Assembly (NCBI GenBank): GCA_019828565.1
Contig: JAHDYR010000024.1
Location: 310,001 to 374,000 of the forward strand
DNA length: 64,000 nucleotides
Direction of reading: 5' to 3'
Source of the DNA: Carpediemonas membranifera
Taxonomy: Eukaryota; Fornicata
Positions 62,222 through 64,000 of this stretch are shown here, in pieces. The translations under genes and the position numbers were made by a program. Position 1 is the stretch's first letter; the number at the start of each line of letters is the position of its first letter. The notes under the pieces were generated by a model. It saw nothing but the letters and a program-made list of their open reading frames with translations, ran no database searches and was not told where the DNA came from.

Positions 62222-63073
62222 TTATCCACGATCTTTTTGGACCAAATCCCTTCGGTTGCTGTCGTAAAGGGCGATGATTATCTCACGTTGCTTCTTGCGC
62301 GTCGGGTGCGGGGTAACACTCTTCCTCAGACGCTTAATGTAGCGGTTGAGCTTGTCCGAGGGCTTGGTGGGCAGGGTGGGTTGGGTGGCTTGGGTTCTCT
62401 TTGGGGGAGGCTGGACCTGGTCCACAGAAGTGAAAGCCGTACCGTAGTCGACGGACGGGGGAGCCCTCCAGGACTTCATGGCATATCCATGGCAAGCAAC
62501 GAGACTCTCACCGAGCTTCGTCCACTTGTTCGGGCCGTATGTTGCCTCCATGGTCACCAGTTTCGCATCATCCAGGTACTCCATCGTGGACTTTTGCTTG
62601 GAGATGGACATCCCCATACGCTGGTAGGCTGGCACAAGAGAACTTACACACTGCAGGCGGATCCTCTGTCCGGCAGAGGCAACCGAAAGAAGAATCGTGG
62701 CGAGACCATTGCCCCTGGCATAGAATGCCGTGCGAATAACCACAACATATAAGTCCTGGCGCAGCTCGGAAGGGGTTTCATCAGTAGCTTCGGTGTTGTA
62801 TGACTCCTTCGTGAGCAACAAGGCCGAAATGATGGAATCAGTCTTGCAGTCACGAATCGCAACCAATCTGGGTAAATACCTGGGCAACACTGGGTGAACA
62901 AACATGAAGAAGCGATGATCGATGTCATCAACTCCTCTCGTGGCAACGTCCTGCTTAAAAAACGTACGGACACTGGGGATGATGTCTGACTTATCAGAAA
63001 GTCTTACGTATTGTATATAAGCCTTATGGGCTGCAAGAGTATCCTCTGTCCAAGATTCTTTTCCCCGTTTGGT
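62222..63073 (-). CDS. GNAT-like acetyltransferase (start unresolved)
   Basis: Open from 63073 to the stop at 62222. The first ATG (62905) is about 56 codons in, but the upstream frame reads like a GNAT N-terminus (YIQYVRLSDKSDIIPSV). Motif A is clear: VVIRTAFYARGNGLATILL with the R-x-x-G-x-A acetyl-CoA loop, then LQCVSSLVPAYQRMGM as the strand/helix after it. The C-terminal 90 residues are Pro- and Lys-rich. An out-of-frame ATG at 63077 suggests a lost base or an upstream exon. The family acetylates amines on proteins or small molecules. Confidence 0.6.
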   Translation of the reverse strand, partial: TKRGKESWTEDTLAAHKAYIQYVRLSDKSDIIPSVRTFFKQDVATRGVDDIDHRFFMFVHPVLPRYLPRLVAIRDCKTDSIISALLLTKESYNTEATDETPSELRQDLYVVVIRTAFYARGNGLATILLSVASAGQRIRLQCVSSLVPAYQRMGMSISKQKSTMEYLDDAKLVTMEATYGPNKWTKLGESLVACHGYAMKSWRAPPSVDYGTAFTSVDQVQPPPKRTQATQPTLPTKPSDKLNRYIKRLRKSVTPHPTRKKQREIIIALYDSNRRDLVQKDRG

Positions 63074-63104
63074 TCATTTTCACAAACTTTTGTGAAACCT
63101 GCGA

Positions 63105-63141
63105 AATGTGAAATGTGCCATTCATGAAAAAAAAAGTGGCA
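63105..63141 (+). promoter_or_regulatory. Second copy of the TGTGCCATT hairpin
   Basis: AAATGTGCCATTCATG followed by A9 and GTGGCACAT; it corresponds to 58113-58147 in inverse orientation. It lies between the GNAT-like gene and the stop of the edge gene. The neighbouring CACAAACTTTTGTG is another small dyad. Confidence 0.45.
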
Positions 63142-63218
63142 CATATGAAAAATGAATGAATTTATCACGGAACCATCTTACATCACTTTATATCACGCGG
63201 ATGCCTCAATTCTGTCTG

Positions 63219-64000
63219 CTACACTCTCCACACAGGCAGCAAACTAACTCTATGCCATGGTCCGCCAGACTGCATGACATCGTGCCCTCCCTCACCCCAC
63301 GTCAGCGTCGTATGCTCTTCTACAAACTCCCACACTTCATCAACAGTCTCCTGAAAGGTCTGGATCATCTCACGAGTTGGCTCGAAGGTCACGGTGGTCA
63401 GTGTGCGGACACCAAACCAATGCTTCGCATCCTTACAGCAGTCGTGAACTCGCACACACTTGAGTCGCTGGAGCTGGGGGACAGAGTAGTCCTGCCGACC
63501 AAAAAGAACGCATGCCCGTCAGGAAGGAACACGCGAGAGTTGTCTGCTCGATCAAGCAAATGCCCTCAAGGACTGCCTTCCTGTGCAACTTGGCTGCTAC
63601 CTCCTGGTTCTTGATGAACTCTCGCTCAAAGTACTCCTCTAGGATATAGAACAGCGGCACCTTGAGATGCTTGTGGCACAGGGGCTGCGTCGTGAGTCTG
63701 CTGATGCTGTAGAGGTTCTCAGCGCACGGTTTCTCCTTCGTCTTCGCTTCGCTGCTTGATAGCAGGGATATGGAAGTCTTATCCTTGTTAGGAATGAACG
63801 CAATCGTGACGTGAATGAGGTGGGCCACTGCGGCAGCCATGAAGTGAAACGCGACAGCCGCGTCAGTCACAGGTTCGGACGAGTAGTACATGGCCTGGAG
63901 GTAGCCAATGAGCCGAATGATATCTTGAATGCACTCAGGGAGAGCAACGTAGTCCTCTTGGTCGTGGCAGCCATCCTTACACGTGCGGACGACTGCTCGT
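63219..64000 (-). CDS. Unknown protein, 5' end beyond the window, one frameshift
   Basis: The minus frame is open from the edge (64000) through a helical, partly hydrophobic region (AVAFHFMAAAVAHLIHVTIA) to a stop at 63433. The 3' part (VHDCCKDAKHWFGVRTLTTV) lies in another frame ending at 63219. The switch is best placed at a run of five T (coding strand) near 63500, a one-base indel. Cysteine/histidine pairs at the start (CKDGCH) and in the middle (CHKH) might bind metal. No family was recognised. Confidence 0.5.

Overview
The window is nuclear DNA of a eukaryote. Three genes have very short spliceosomal introns (29-34 bp, GTAAGT or GTACGT donors) that restore reading frame. Several stop codons sit inside an AATAAA polyadenylation signal. 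Four or five retroelement classes are present: a chromodomain Ty3/gypsy element, a DIRS-like element, an L1/Tad-like LINE, a LINE with a restriction-like endonuclease, and a non-coding LTR element. I saw no tRNA, no intact rRNA and no recognisable housekeeping gene. Tiny introns and compact 3' ends suggest a unicellular or parasitic eukaryote; the lineage cannot be fixed from this sequence.

Layout. 1-1.4 kb: end of a chromodomain polyprotein and a spliced unknown gene. 1.5-10.8 kb: an APE-type LINE with a very large ORF1 and structured flanks. 11-12.6 kb: a spliced coiled-coil/OTU gene. 13.2-23.7 kb (left gene block): tyrosine-recombinase-like protein, kinase with zinc ribbon, HEPN-like protein, a roughly 400-aa unknown family, SET protein with a divergent 190-200-aa partner, and a PHD-like zinc protein. 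24-34.5 kb: a retroelement nest (two head-to-tail restriction-like-endonuclease LINEs, DIRS-like and gypsy fragments) bounded by about 212-bp inverted repeats. 34.9-55.4 kb (right gene block): the same gene families again, partly in mirror order, with a 1.81-kb tandem repeat. The second kinase copy is split by a 9.7-kb nest: a 4.9-kb non-coding LTR element that itself carries an intact 4.8-kb gypsy element in its left LTR. 55.5-64 kb: small coiled-coil gene, third PHD-like gene, caspase/CHAT-like gene, third SET gene, second OTU gene, unknown gene, GNAT-like gene and a partial gene at the edge.

The repeated families are mostly signalling or chromatin types (kinase, SET, PHD, OTU, GNAT, CHAT-like, HEPN) and look like a fast-duplicating accessory set. 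Some pairs are nearly identical (kinase, HEPN) while others are much diverged (SET, PHD, 200-aa, 400-aa). The region is therefore an old inverted duplication with recent copying or conversion. The HEPN-like gene behaves as a cassette bounded by direct repeats with a 16-bp palindrome. Many genes show single-base frameshifts, often in homopolymers; some may be sequencing errors.
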